From positions 1 through 39,585 of the forward strand of contig CAJMSQ010000020.1 of assembly GCA_905216095.1 (NCBI GenBank): a stretch of 39,585 bases of DNA, written 5' to 3'. Below are positions 8,917-16,778 of this stretch, piece after piece (the first letter of the stretch is position 1; each line of letters starts with the position of its first letter). The position numbers and the translations under genes were made by a program. The stretch is from an uncultured bacterium. GTDB taxonomy: Bacteria; Bacteroidota; Bacteroidia; Bacteroidales; Bacteroidaceae. The notes under the pieces are model-generated. The model was given only the letters and a program-made list of their open reading frames with translations. It searched no databases and was not told the origin of the DNA.

Positions 8917-8924
8917 TAAATTTG
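8917..8924 (+). promoter_or_regulatory. Predicted rsmA promoter (-7 box)
   Basis: TAAATTTG matches TAnnTTTG and lies 71 bp before the rsmA ATG. No TTG is seen at the ideal -33 position, so this is a moderate prediction. Confidence 0.4.
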
Positions 8925-8971
8925 CACCTTGTCTGTGCTTCTTCGCGGCAGATGATGCTGCGGAAGCAAGG

Positions 8972-8979
8972 CAAATGTA
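8972..8979 (-). promoter_or_regulatory. Predicted promoter for the YbhN-like gene (-7 box)
   Basis: Reverse-strand TACATTTG matches TAnnTTTG. If used, transcription would start near 8965, which excludes the TTG at 8974 as start codon and favours 8902 or 8887. A -33 box is not clear. Confidence 0.35.
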
Positions 8980-8994
8980 TAAAAAATATACAAG

Positions 8995-9822
8995 ATGAAG
9001 AATGTACGTCCTAAAAAATTTCTCGGTCAGCACTTCCTGAAAGACCTGGGTACCGCGCAAGCCATTGCCGACACGGTAGATGCGTGTCCCGGACTGCCCG
9101 TACTCGAAGTCGGACCGGGCATGGGAGTGCTCACGCAATACTTGTTGCCGAAAGGGCGTGAGCTGAAAGTGGCCGAAATAGACTTTGAGAGCGTCGCATA
9201 CCTGAGGGAGCGCTTCCCGGAACTCGAATCGTGCATCGTGGAAGACGACTTTCTGAAAATGCACCTCGAGAACACGTTCGGAGGCCGGCCTTTCGTCCTC
9301 ACAGGCAACTATCCGTACAACATAAGCAGCCAGATTTTCTTCAAAATGCTGGACTACCGGCAACTTATTCCCTGCTGCACGGGAATGATACAGAAAGAAG
9401 TGGCCGAACGCCTGGCGGCGAAACCGGGATGCAAGGCCTACGGCATCCTGAGTGTATTGGTGCAACTCTGGTATGACGTGGAATATCTGTTTACCGTAGA
9501 GCCGGGCGTGTTCAACCCGCCGCCCAAGGTGCGCAGCGCGGTGGTGCGCATGACGCGCAACGCGACAGACGACTGCGGATGCGACGAACGGTTGCTGCGC
9601 GACGTGGTGAAGACAACTTTCGGGCAGCGGCGCAAGATGATGCGCGGTTCCCTGAAACCGTTGCTCGCGCGCATTGCCGCCGGACGGGGCATTCGCGCCG
9701 ACGTGGCCGCCTTCCTGGCGCGACCGGAACTGACCCGGCGGCCCGAAGAACTGGGTGTGCCCGAATTTGTAAGGCTGACCAACGAGATAGATGCGTACCT
9801 GAAAAAAGATACGTCTATATAA
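8995..9822 (+). CDS. rsmA: 16S rRNA (adenine1518/1519-N6) dimethyltransferase
   Basis: RsmA (KsgA) dimethylates two adjacent adenines in the 3' terminal hairpin of 16S rRNA, a late checkpoint in 30S assembly. The 275-aa protein has the expected length. Visible motifs are KKFLGQHFL at the N-terminus, the SAM-binding VLEVGPGMGVLT, the acidic VAEID after the second strand, and the catalytic NYPYNISS (NLPYN in proteobacteria). The C-terminal helical RNA-binding domain carries FxQRRKMMR. The ATG at 8995 gives a start matching homologues. It is divergent from the flippase gene and 57 bp upstream of cstA, with which it could share a transcript. Confidence 0.97.
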   Translation: MKNVRPKKFLGQHFLKDLGTAQAIADTVDACPGLPVLEVGPGMGVLTQYLLPKGRELKVAEIDFESVAYLRERFPELESCIVEDDFLKMHLENTFGGRPFVLTGNYPYNISSQIFFKMLDYRQLIPCCTGMIQKEVAERLAAKPGCKAYGILSVLVQLWYDVEYLFTVEPGVFNPPPKVRSAVVRMTRNATDDCGCDERLLRDVVKTTFGQRRKMMRGSLKPLLARIAAGRGIRADVAAFLARPELTRRPEELGVPEFVRLTNEIDAYLKKDTSI

Positions 9823-9879
9823 ATAAGGAGTAAGTGCGCGCCGGAAAGTCCGATGTGTCGATAAATAAACAGTAAAACT

Positions 9880-11319
9880 ATGATAACATTTACTTTGTGC
9901 CTGTTGCTGCTCGTTACAGGCTATTTCACTTACGGAAAACTGGTCGAACGACTGTTTGCGCCCGACGACCGGCCCACTCCCGTGCAGTTGCAAAAAGATG
10001 GCGTGGACTTCATCGCGCTTCCCAACTGGAAAATCTTCATGATACAGTTCCTGAATATAGCCGGACTGGGACCTATTTTCGGCGCTGTCATGGGAGCGAA
10101 GTTCGGAGAAAGCAGTTACCTGTGGATTGTCCTGGGCTGCATCTTCGCAGGTGCCGTCCACGATTTCACGGCTGCCATGCTGTCGATACGTCATGGCGGG
10201 GAAAGTCTGCCCGAGACCATCGGACGCTATCTCGGCCTTACGACAAAACAGGTTATGCGCTGGTTCAGCATAGTTCTGCTGGTGCTGGTCGGCGCTGTCT
10301 TCGTGGCCGGTCCTGCCGCCCTGCTGGCCGCGCTCACGCCCTCATGGGCCAACGTCACTTTCTGGGTAGTCGTGATTTTCGTCTACTACATGTTGGCGTC
10401 CATTCTTCCCATCGACGCCGTCATAGGCAAGATTTACCCACTCTTTGCCTTTGCCTTGCTCTTCATGGCCGCGGGTCTGTTGGTCATGCTCTACGTGAAG
10501 ATGCCCGGAAGTGACTTGTTGCCCGAAATGTGGCAGGGACTGGGCAACACGCATCCGCAGTCGGAGACCACTCCCATATTCCCGTTCCTGTTTGTCAGCA
10601 TTGCCTGCGGTGCCATCTCGGGCTTCCATGCCACGCAAAGCCCGATGATGTGCCGTTGCCTGCGCAGCGAGCGTCATACCCGCCCGATATTCTACGGTGC
10701 CATGATTACAGAAGGAATTGTCGCGCTGATATGGGCTGCTGTCGCTACATATTATTTCCACAACACGCCCGGCGGCTTGAACGTAAACGACGCTTCGGTG
10801 GTCGTATTCGACATCACGCGCGACTGGTTAGGCGTCGTAGGCGGCATTCTGGCCCTGCTCGGTGTGGTGGCCGCGCCGATTACGACGGGCGACACGGCAT
10901 TGCGTTCGGCGCGCCTTATTGTTGCCGACATGCTTCATATAGACCAGCGCAGTTTCTCCAAGCGTATTTCGGTCAGCATCGCCATTTTTGCCGTCACCAT
11001 GGGCATGTTGTTGTACAATCTGAGTGCCCCGTCGGGTTTTAATGTCATCTGGCGTTACTTTGCCTGGGCCAACCAGGCCCTGTCCGTTTTTACGTTGTGG
11101 GCAGTCACGGCCTACCTTGTCCGGGCCGGCAAGTGCTGGTGGCCTACCTTGCTTCCCGCGCTGTTCATGACGTCGGTCTGTGTCACTTACCTGTGTGCCG
11201 CGCCCGAGTGTCTGGGCTGGTCGTTTCAGCTGTCCTATATTGTCGGCGGACTTGCCGCCGTCATTTCGGTCGTACGCTTTGCCTGGTGGAAGCGGCAACA
11301 GGTTCCGTCGCTCGAATGA
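9880..11319 (+). CDS. CstA-family carbon starvation protein (short form)
   Basis: CstA proteins are inner-membrane transporters linked to peptide or pyruvate uptake. This 479-aa member is the short form common in Bacteroidetes (E. coli CstA is about 700 aa). Many hydrophobic helices are visible. Family signatures are IAGLGPIFGAVMGAKFG and GAVHDFTAAMLSIRHGG in the first third, and a later TTGDTALRSARL segment. It begins with a membrane helix at residues 1-18. It is 57 bp after rsmA on the same strand. A symmetrical terminator follows at 11441-11474. The substrate cannot be read from the sequence. Confidence 0.92.
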   Translation: MITFTLCLLLLVTGYFTYGKLVERLFAPDDRPTPVQLQKDGVDFIALPNWKIFMIQFLNIAGLGPIFGAVMGAKFGESSYLWIVLGCIFAGAVHDFTAAMLSIRHGGESLPETIGRYLGLTTKQVMRWFSIVLLVLVGAVFVAGPAALLAALTPSWANVTFWVVVIFVYYMLASILPIDAVIGKIYPLFAFALLFMAAGLLVMLYVKMPGSDLLPEMWQGLGNTHPQSETTPIFPFLFVSIACGAISGFHATQSPMMCRCLRSERHTRPIFYGAMITEGIVALIWAAVATYYFHNTPGGLNVNDASVVVFDITRDWLGVVGGILALLGVVAAPITTGDTALRSARLIVADMLHIDQRSFSKRISVSIAIFAVTMGMLLYNLSAPSGFNVIWRYFAWANQALSVFTLWAVTAYLVRAGKCWWPTLLPALFMTSVCVTYLCAAPECLGWSFQLSYIVGGLAAVISVVRFAWWKRQQVPSLE

Positions 11320-11440
11320 TGCTTTCGCGACGGAATAGGTCCGGCCCGGGAATGCGCAGGTCCGGGATGCGTCCTTCAAGGGTGCATGTGAAATTTCATC
11401 TCTGCGACGGACGGAATGACAGGAGCGCATAAGGAAAATG

Positions 11441-11474
11441 AAAAGGGGAGTTACGGCTGCGCAACTCCCCTTTT
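11441..11474. terminator. Terminator after cstA (bidirectional)
   Basis: GGGGAGTT (11445-11452) pairs with AACTCCCC (11463-11470), flanked by A-rich and T-rich runs, so it could act on cstA and on the converging mlaD transcript. The remaining intergenic DNA (11475-11642) shows nothing else I can support. Confidence 0.75.
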
Positions 11475-11642
11475 CATTTATATATATGTCCCGGGCCGGC
11501 TTACGGGATGCGGCCTTGACGCATGAGACCGGCTTTCAGCGGTCGGTAACGATGTCCAAATGGGAAGTATCGTACATCACCCTGACATGGTTCCTGCGTG
11601 TCACTTCGCATTGTCGCAGAAAAGTTTCCTCTTCATGCGTTG

Positions 11643-12569
11643 TTATTTGTCTTTCTTCCCGAATATGGAGAAGTGGACGTAGCGTTTCGGATGCTGTTTG
11701 AGGTCTATCATCAGCGCGTCGGCGTTGATGAGCGTATTGTTGAGGTTGTCGTAAACGGAACGGTCGTTCAGGAAGAGCCCCATCGTATTGTCCTTGGAAT
11801 TCAGTTTCGTGTTCAGCATGTCGGTCGTGGCAGACAGGTTTCCGGTAACCTGTTGTACGCCGTCGAGCGTGCTTTTCACTTCCTGCATCGTGCCGTCCAC
11901 GTCCACTTTGGCCAAGTTACCGGTGAGCGTTTCCACGTTGTCGCCGATGCGGTTGAACTTCCCGACCATTCGGGGTATGTCTTTCTTCATCATACCGTTG
12001 AGTCCCGCAGCCGTTTCCTTCAGTTCGGCGGTCATTTCGGCCGTGTTGTGCAGCGTCTGTGCCAGTGCCGGGTCGGCCGTCAGCCGGTTCAGGTTGGTCA
12101 GTATGGAGTCCAGTTTCGGCACCATGCCTTCCAGTGCGGGCAACATCTCGGCAATCTTTTCGACAGTGCCGATGTGCATTCCCCCGGCCAGGGTGTCGCC
12201 GGGTGCGAGGTGCTGCGTAGGGTTCTGTCCCAGTACGAGTGTCATCTTCACACCGCCCATCAGTTCCGTTTCCAACTCGGCCCGCGTGCCGGCAGGTACG
12301 TGCATGTTCTTGTCCAGCTCCACGCGGACGACGACTTTGTCCGTCCTGCTGTAGTCATACTCTATGTCGCGGACGATGCCCACGGGGTAACCGTTGGCAT
12401 AGACAGGGTTCGACACGGTCAGGCCCCGGATGTCCGAGAACGTGACGTAGTAACTGTTGCTGCCCTTGAAGAGATTGATGCCTTTCAGGAAGTTGATGCC
12501 GATGAAAAGCAGTATGATGGCCACGATGACCATGAGGGCGATTTTCACTTCTTTGGTAAGAAACTTCAT
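11643..12569 (-). CDS. MlaD/MCE-domain lipid-transport protein
   Basis: MCE proteins form hexameric rings that bind and shuttle phospholipids between the inner and outer membranes. The 308-aa protein has one N-terminal membrane anchor (about residues 9-30), then the MCE domain (about 38-118) with YYVTFSDIRGL and a VPAGTRAELETELMGGVK segment. A long helical, coiled-coil-like tail follows, as in Bacteroidetes MlaD-type proteins. It starts 12 bp after the amidase stop and is almost certainly co-transcribed with it. No mlaE permease or mlaF ATPase gene is adjacent, so the transporter partners must lie elsewhere. Confidence 0.9.
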   Translation of the reverse strand: MKFLTKEVKIALMVIVAIILLFIGINFLKGINLFKGSNSYYVTFSDIRGLTVSNPVYANGYPVGIVRDIEYDYSRTDKVVVRVELDKNMHVPAGTRAELETELMGGVKMTLVLGQNPTQHLAPGDTLAGGMHIGTVEKIAEMLPALEGMVPKLDSILTNLNRLTADPALAQTLHNTAEMTAELKETAAGLNGMMKKDIPRMVGKFNRIGDNVETLTGNLAKVDVDGTMQEVKSTLDGVQQVTGNLSATTDMLNTKLNSKDNTMGLFLNDRSVYDNLNNTLINADALMIDLKQHPKRYVHFSIFGKKDK

Positions 12570-12581
12570 ATCTTTCGCAGT

Positions 12582-13817
12582 TTATTTTTTCTTGGACAAT
12601 TTTATGGCTTCCTGCAGGTTCACGCGCCGGCCGTCTACGAATGCCACGATGAAGGTGTCGGGAAAGCGCCCGGCTATCTCTTTTTGCGATTTGCGGATGT
12701 CGGCGTAGCTGGTCGAACTGCCGTAGGTGTATTTGAAAAGTCCGTTTTCGCGGTAGCAGTCCACGGGCGAGAGGCCGCGGAAACGCTTGTCGTTGGTTTT
12801 CAGCCGGTGGTCGCAAACGAAAATCTGCACCTTGAAGACGGGACGCGAATCCTTTTCGGCCGCAGGTGCGTTTTGCGGGTTTTCTGCCGGTTTTTCCTTG
12901 GGTGCAGGCTGCGGTCCGTCCGTTCCCTGCCTGTCTCCGGCTGTGGCGACCGGTGTTTCGGCCGTCCGCGGCGCCTCTTCGGCCGGAGCGTCATCCTCCT
13001 TGGGCAGCGGGGCGAGCTGTTGCGTGAGATTACAGTCGTGCAGGTTGCGGTAGCGCACGAATCCGTTGTAGAGACTGCGTCCCAATTCGCGCACGCCCTT
13101 GTCGGAGTTCAGGTAACGTTCCTCTTCGGGGGTCGAGATAAAGCCCAATTCGGTCAGGACCGCCGGCATGGATGTCTTGCGCAGCACGAGAAAACCGGCC
13201 TGGTGCACACCCTTGTTCCGCCGTCCCGCATGTCCTACGTACTGTTGCTGTATGCAGCGTGCCAGTTCCACGCTTTGTTTCATGTATCTGTCCTGCATCA
13301 GCTCGAAGATGATGTAGCTCTCGGCCCTTCCGGGGTCGAAGCCCTCGTAAGTCTCGCGGTAGTTTTTCTCATAGGTGATGACGGAGTTCTCGCGCTTGGC
13401 CACTTCGAGGTTGGCCGCCGCGCGGGCCATACCGAGCGTATAGGTCTCGGCCCCGTATGCCATCTTGCCGGCCGGGAGTGCGTTGGTGTGGACCGAAATG
13501 AACAGGTCGGCCTTGTTACGATTGGCAATGTCGGCACGGGTCTGCAGGGGGATGAACACGTCCCTGTTTCTGGTGTAGATGACCCGCACGTCCTTGCAGT
13601 TTTCCGCGACGAGGCGGCCGAATTCAAGGGCGACTTTCAGGTTGATGTTCTTTTCTTTGGAGTATGCCCCGCAGGCCCCGGCGTCGTGCCCGCCGTGTCC
13701 GGGGTCGATGACGAGTGTGAATCTTTTTTGTTCGTGGTCTTCGGCTGCTGCGGTGCCATTCCCGAGGAGGAGCAGCAGGACTGTGCAGCAGAGGTATAGT
13801 GGCAGACGTTTGATCAT
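12582..13817 (-). CDS. N-acetylmuramoyl-L-alanine amidase (Amidase_3), secreted
   Basis: This zinc amidase cleaves the bond between MurNAc and the stem peptide of peptidoglycan. I chose the ATG at 13817 (411 aa): it gives a signal peptide (MIKRLPLYLCC then a leucine run ending TAAA), and the longer frame's TTG at 13838 overlaps the -7 box. Catalytic residues, numbered from this ATG, are H41 in DPGHGGHD, E55, H110 in SVHTNA and E223 in LTELGF. A Pro/Ala/Glu-rich linker (about residues 260-310) leads to a C-terminal domain of about 85 aa resembling SPOR (RPVFKVQIFV to the KKK end), which would bind denuded glycan at division sites. It heads a two-gene unit with mlaD. Confidence 0.93.
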   Translation of the reverse strand: MIKRLPLYLCCTVLLLLLGNGTAAAEDHEQKRFTLVIDPGHGGHDAGACGAYSKEKNINLKVALEFGRLVAENCKDVRVIYTRNRDVFIPLQTRADIANRNKADLFISVHTNALPAGKMAYGAETYTLGMARAAANLEVAKRENSVITYEKNYRETYEGFDPGRAESYIIFELMQDRYMKQSVELARCIQQQYVGHAGRRNKGVHQAGFLVLRKTSMPAVLTELGFISTPEEERYLNSDKGVRELGRSLYNGFVRYRNLHDCNLTQQLAPLPKEDDAPAEEAPRTAETPVATAGDRQGTDGPQPAPKEKPAENPQNAPAAEKDSRPVFKVQIFVCDHRLKTNDKRFRGLSPVDCYRENGLFKYTYGSSTSYADIRKSQKEIAGRFPDTFIVAFVDGRRVNLQEAIKLSKKK

Positions 13818-13835
13818 ATCGGATGGTTTCTGCGG

Positions 13836-13843
13836 CAAAGGTA
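13836..13843 (-). promoter_or_regulatory. Predicted amidase-mlaD promoter (-7 box)
   Basis: Reverse-strand TACCTTTG matches TAnnTTTG. The leader to the ATG at 13817 would be about 10 nt. This box decides the start codon, since the upstream TTG at 13838 lies inside it. Confidence 0.5.
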
Positions 13844-13931
13844 ATCGTTTTTTTTGGAAAACCTTTTCGTTTTCGTTGGTTTTCAGTCCTGCTGTTTATT
13901 TTAACAGGCCGCAGGGCCGGAAACGGGGTTG

Positions 13932-13975
13932 AAAAAAGAAAAGCCTTTCCGTCGTGTTGCGGAAAGGCTTTTCGT
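13932..13975. terminator. Terminator downstream of rplS
   Basis: A 13-bp perfect stem, AAAAGCCTTTCCG (13939-13951) with CGGAAAGGCTTTT (13960-13972), lies 30 bp after the rplS stop, with T-rich sequence beyond on the reverse strand. It separates rplS from the amidase promoter. Confidence 0.85.
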
Positions 13976-14001
13976 ATCTGCTATCTTTCTTTTTCAGAAA
14001 T

Positions 14002-14370
14002 TTATGCCTGCTTGGCGCTATTGACACGCTTCTCTTTGATGCGTGCTTTCTTACCGGTGAGTTTGCGCAGGTAGTAGAGTTTGGCGCGGCGAACCTTACC
14101 AATCTTGTTTACCTCGATGCTTTCGATGTTCGGTGATTCGAGCGGGAAAATACGTTCTACGCCTATTGTTCCGGACATCTTACGAACGGTGAAGCGCTTT
14201 TTATCCTGATGTCCGCAAATCTTGATAACGACGCCGCGGTACAGCTGTACGCGTTCCTTGTTACCTTCGACGATTTTGTAAGCTACGGTTACAGTGTCGC
14301 CCGCCTTGAATTGGGGGTGGGACTTGCCGGTAGCGAATGCCTCTTCGGCAATTTTCATTAAATCTGCCAT
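14002..14370 (-). CDS. rplS: 50S ribosomal protein L19
   Basis: L19 sits at the 30S-50S interface of the ribosome. The 122-aa protein is the normal length and carries the family core: [20 protein letters not shown], then [27 protein letters not shown] and [20 protein letters not shown]. It is monocistronic here, ending at a strong hairpin, without the rimM-trmD neighbours found in proteobacteria. The upstream 185 bp hold repeat copy C and a possible leader. The reverse-strand TTCCTTTG near 14466-14474 is a near-consensus -7 box. A weak hairpin (GTTCC with GGAAC) lies in the leader, which could be autoregulatory, but I cannot show that. Confidence 0.98.
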   Translation of the reverse strand: MADLMKIAEEAFATGKSHPQFKAGDTVTVAYKIVEGNKERVQLYRGVVIKICGHQDKKRFTVRKMSGTIGVERIFPLESPNIESIEVNKIGKVRRAKLYYLRKLTGKKARIKEKRVNSAKQA

Positions 14371-14724
14371 TGTTAGCTGAAAGTTTGAATGGTTTTGTTT
14401 GTCCGTTCCTGCCGGGCTTGAAACCGGGAACTCTGCATCCGGACAGCGGCCCGACGGAAAAGCGTTGCAAAGGAAGCACTTTTTTTTGAGATGGCAAAGC
14501 TTTTCGCTTGTCTTTTGTACATTTCTTGCCGGAGGACGGCCTTTTCCCGCGGACGGACATTAACATTTTTAACTTTCACTCACTTTCCGGGCGGCGTACA
14601 TGGCTTGTGGTTTTCCCTACATGCAGGGATGGAAACAACTACAAGCCATGTAGGAAAAAGCAGATGGCTTGTAGTTTTTCCTGTCATAGGGCCGGTTTTC
14701 CCGGAATGCGGCCTTCCGGATACG

Positions 14725-14750
14725 AAAAAGGGACGGTTTCACGCCGTCCC
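14725..14750 (-). terminator. Rho-independent terminator in repeat copy C
   Basis: GGGACGG (14730-14736) and CCGTCCC (14744-14750) pair around a 7-nt loop identical to that of copy A, followed on the reverse strand by five T. It starts 15 nt after the -7 box. Confidence 0.7.
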
Positions 14751-14765
14751 CACATTTCCGTAGTG

Positions 14766-14796
14766 CAAAGATAATACATTTTTTGCCCGAAAGCAA
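14766..14796 (-). promoter_or_regulatory. Bacteroidetes-type promoter in repeat copy C
   Basis: Reverse-strand TATCTTTG is at 14766-14773; the TTG of the CTTCTTGC end lies about 20 bp upstream, near 14794-14796. Confidence 0.7.
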
Positions 14797-14861
14797 GAAG
14801 TGTTAAAATCGCCGACGGGCCGTCGGACAGACCGGAAGGAAAGGGAAAATGTCATGCGGCC

Positions 14862-14908
14862 CAATAAAACGCATCCGGCGCGAAACTGAAAATTCGTTTC
14901 GCGCCGGA
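14862..14908 (-). terminator. Terminator of the exbB-tonB-pstS-like operon
   Basis: A 13-bp perfect stem, TCCGGCGCGAAAC (14874-14886) with GTTTCGCGCCGGA (14896-14908), lies 31 bp after the last stop codon. A T-rich stretch follows on the reverse strand. Confidence 0.85.
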
Positions 14909-14939
14909 CGGGATGGATGCCGGTGGCGGATTTGTAATC

Positions 14940-15884
14940 CTAATCCACACTGACGGATTTGTACTGTACGGGCGTGTAGGGCAGCATCTGCGAGTTGTTG
15001 CAGATGATGGTCTGTCCCTTTTGTCCCTTCATGAAGAAATAGAACGTCTTGGTCGTGGAACGCACGCGCGGGTCGGTCGTGATGACGTAGACGGAGCGCA
15101 TCAAAGGATAGTCGCCCGTCAGCAGACGATACTGATAGGGCTTCCAGCCGATGGCGTCCTTGTCGTTATCACGGCTGACACGAAGGACTTTCACGTCCAA
15201 CGGTTCAAAGTTGGTCATCACGGTGTCGCCTTTCTCCCTGAGCCAGTCCGTACCGATTACGCCTATGATGTCGGGATCGGCCTTGACCATCTCCTTGACG
15301 GCGGTGTTGGTGCCGCCCTCCGAGGCATAGACATTTCCGGCAAGGTCTTTCCCGCCGCAAAGCGAGTCGCGCATGAAACGGACCGTGCTGGAACCGGAAT
15401 GGTCGAATACGAGTTTCAGCGTACCCCGCTTTCCCGAACGGGGGAGTTGCTCCCAACGGGTGATTTGCCCCGACACGATTTTCTTTATCTCGTCGAGGGT
15501 AATCAGTGTGTCGGGATTGGCCTTGTTCACGATAAGCGCGAATGCGTCGGTCGCTATCTGGGCTTGCTTTGCCCCGAGATTGTGGCTTTCGATGATGCGC
15601 ATCTCGTTGTCCCTGAGCTTGCGGGTGGCGATGCAGCAGCGCACGCTGTCGTTCACCAACATGCGGATGGCGGAATCTTCACTGCAGAAAGTGGGGACGA
15701 TCTTTGCTTCCACGTGCAGCAGGGAGAAGGTTTCGAACGCCTCTTCCATGATGGGGCGGAACGTTTCGTCTACCGCAATATGCACATCATCGGAAGTCCG
15801 CCAGCCGGCAGGCTTCCGATGATTCCCACATGACGTGGTGAGTGTGATGCACACTGCGGCTGTCAATAGCCAAAGTGTTTTCAT
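14940..15884 (-). CDS. PstS-like substrate-binding lipoprotein
   Basis: The 314-aa protein starts with a lipoprotein signal (hydrophobic run then LTTSC|GN), so it should be lipid-anchored at residue 19. The body has the periplasmic phosphate-binding (PBP-like) fold. Recognisable parts are the N-terminal VHIAVDETFRPIMEEAFETF, the DAFALIVNKANP strand, the SGQITRWEQL segment and the phosphate-loop-like DHSGSSTVRF. It is shorter and more divergent than classical PstS. There are no pstCAB genes nearby. It is the last gene of the exbB-exbD-exbD-tonB unit, 18 bp after tonB. A PBP-like protein at this position recurs in Bacteroidales from general knowledge; whether it binds phosphate or has another job with the TonB motor is not known. 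Confidence 0.85.
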   Translation of the reverse strand: MKTLWLLTAAVCITLTTSCGNHRKPAGWRTSDDVHIAVDETFRPIMEEAFETFSLLHVEAKIVPTFCSEDSAIRMLVNDSVRCCIATRKLRDNEMRIIESHNLGAKQAQIATDAFALIVNKANPDTLITLDEIKKIVSGQITRWEQLPRSGKRGTLKLVFDHSGSSTVRFMRDSLCGGKDLAGNVYASEGGTNTAVKEMVKADPDIIGVIGTDWLREKGDTVMTNFEPLDVKVLRVSRDNDKDAIGWKPYQYRLLTGDYPLMRSVYVITTDPRVRSTTKTFYFFMKGQKGQTIICNNSQMLPYTPVQYKSVSVD

Positions 15885-15902
15885 GAATGTTTCATCAAAG
15901 TT

Positions 15903-16754
15903 TTACTGGATTCTGAAGCGGATAGGAAGCGTGAACCATACCGGAACGGGGTGTCCCTGCTGCTTGGCCGGAACGAAGCGCTTGAGCTTCTTCACGACAT
16001 TGGCGGCTGCCTGGTCGCATTCCTTGGACAGTGACTTCTTGATGACAATCTGTCCGACGGATCCGTCTTTCTCTACACGGAAACGGAGGACGACCACACC
16101 TTGAAGATCCTGCTCCTGGGCGATGGACGGGTATACCAGATTCTGCGACACGAAGGCCAGCAGAGCTGACTCGCCACCCGGATATGCGGCCTGTACTTCC
16201 ACCAGTTCGTTGGCCATGACTTCCTCTTCCTTGGGAGGTGCTGTCGTACCACCGGCCTGCTGGTTGTCTTTCAGGTCGTCGATGTTGATACCGCCTTTGC
16301 CGTCTCCGGCATAGTCTTGGGCCGCGATGGAGATGTTGCTCTTGGTTACCTTTTCCTGTGTCTTGACTTCTTTGGTCTCATCGACCAATGCATCGTCTTC
16401 AATCTTAGGAATGGTGAACTGGATAGAGGCCTTTACCATCACTTTCTCGACTTTCGGCTCTTCGTATTTCACTTCGATTTTCTTCTCTTCCTTCTTCTTG
16501 GGCTCTTCTTTCTTGAGCTGCGAGATGGTGGTGACCGCGTCGTTGCCGAGATCGTTCTTCTTGGTCAGCTCGGTCACGACAGCCTTGACGCCGACGATGA
16601 CGCCTATGGTTGCAATGATGAGCAGAAGTACGATTAAGGCACGGAGGTTGCGGCTACCGGCCCTTGCGCGCATTCGATAAGCTCCGTACTCTTTGTTACG
16701 TCCCTCGAATACAAGGTCACACCATCCGCGTGATACTAAATCGATTTTAGACAT
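15903..16754 (-). CDS. tonB: TonB energy-transducing protein
   Basis: TonB spans the periplasm and couples the ExbB-ExbD proton motor to outer-membrane receptors (SusC/TonB-dependent transporters in Bacteroidales). The 283-aa protein has a cytoplasmic lead of about 38 residues with the Bacteroidetes signature WCDLVFEGRNKEYGAY, one membrane helix (about 39-60), and a Lys/Glu/Pro-rich periplasmic spacer (KKEEPKKKEEKKIEVKYEEP). The C-terminal TonB domain (about 195-283) contains YPGGESALLAFVSQNLVYP and GVVVLRFRVEKDGSVG. It lies 24 bp after the second exbD in the operon. Confidence 0.95.
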   Translation of the reverse strand: MSKIDLVSRGWCDLVFEGRNKEYGAYRMRARAGSRNLRALIVLLLIIATIGVIVGVKAVVTELTKKNDLGNDAVTTISQLKKEEPKKKEEKKIEVKYEEPKVEKVMVKASIQFTIPKIEDDALVDETKEVKTQEKVTKSNISIAAQDYAGDGKGGINIDDLKDNQQAGGTTAPPKEEEVMANELVEVQAAYPGGESALLAFVSQNLVYPSIAQEQDLQGVVVLRFRVEKDGSVGQIVIKKSLSKECDQAAANVVKKLKRFVPAKQQGHPVPVWFTLPIRFRIQ

Positions 16755-16778
16755 GTTTCTTATACTTAGCTTATGTGA

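Larger units (their letters stand above)
14557..14806 (-). repeat. Dispersed intergenic repeat, copy C (A/C subfamily)
   Basis: This 250-bp copy lies on the reverse strand and has the same length as copy A. It keeps the shared ends (AGTTAAAAATGTTAATGT and TTAACACTTCTTGC as read on its own strand), the promoter (14766-14795), the terminator (14725-14750), and the inverted repeat around ATGGCTTGTAG (14597-14610 with 14639-14652, one mismatch). It is located between the 3' end of the exbB-to-pstS-like operon and the 5' end of rplS, in the same direction as both. Confidence 0.87.

Noticed and set aside
11501..11611. 36-codon reverse-strand frame between the cstA terminator and mlaD
   Set aside because: Unremarkable length, no promoter or homologue recognised, and located downstream of mlaD; not supported as a gene.
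11598..13799. 733-aa open frame on the + strand opposite mlaD and the amidase
   Set aside because: It is the antisense shadow of two clearly recognised genes in GC-rich DNA and has no family signatures.
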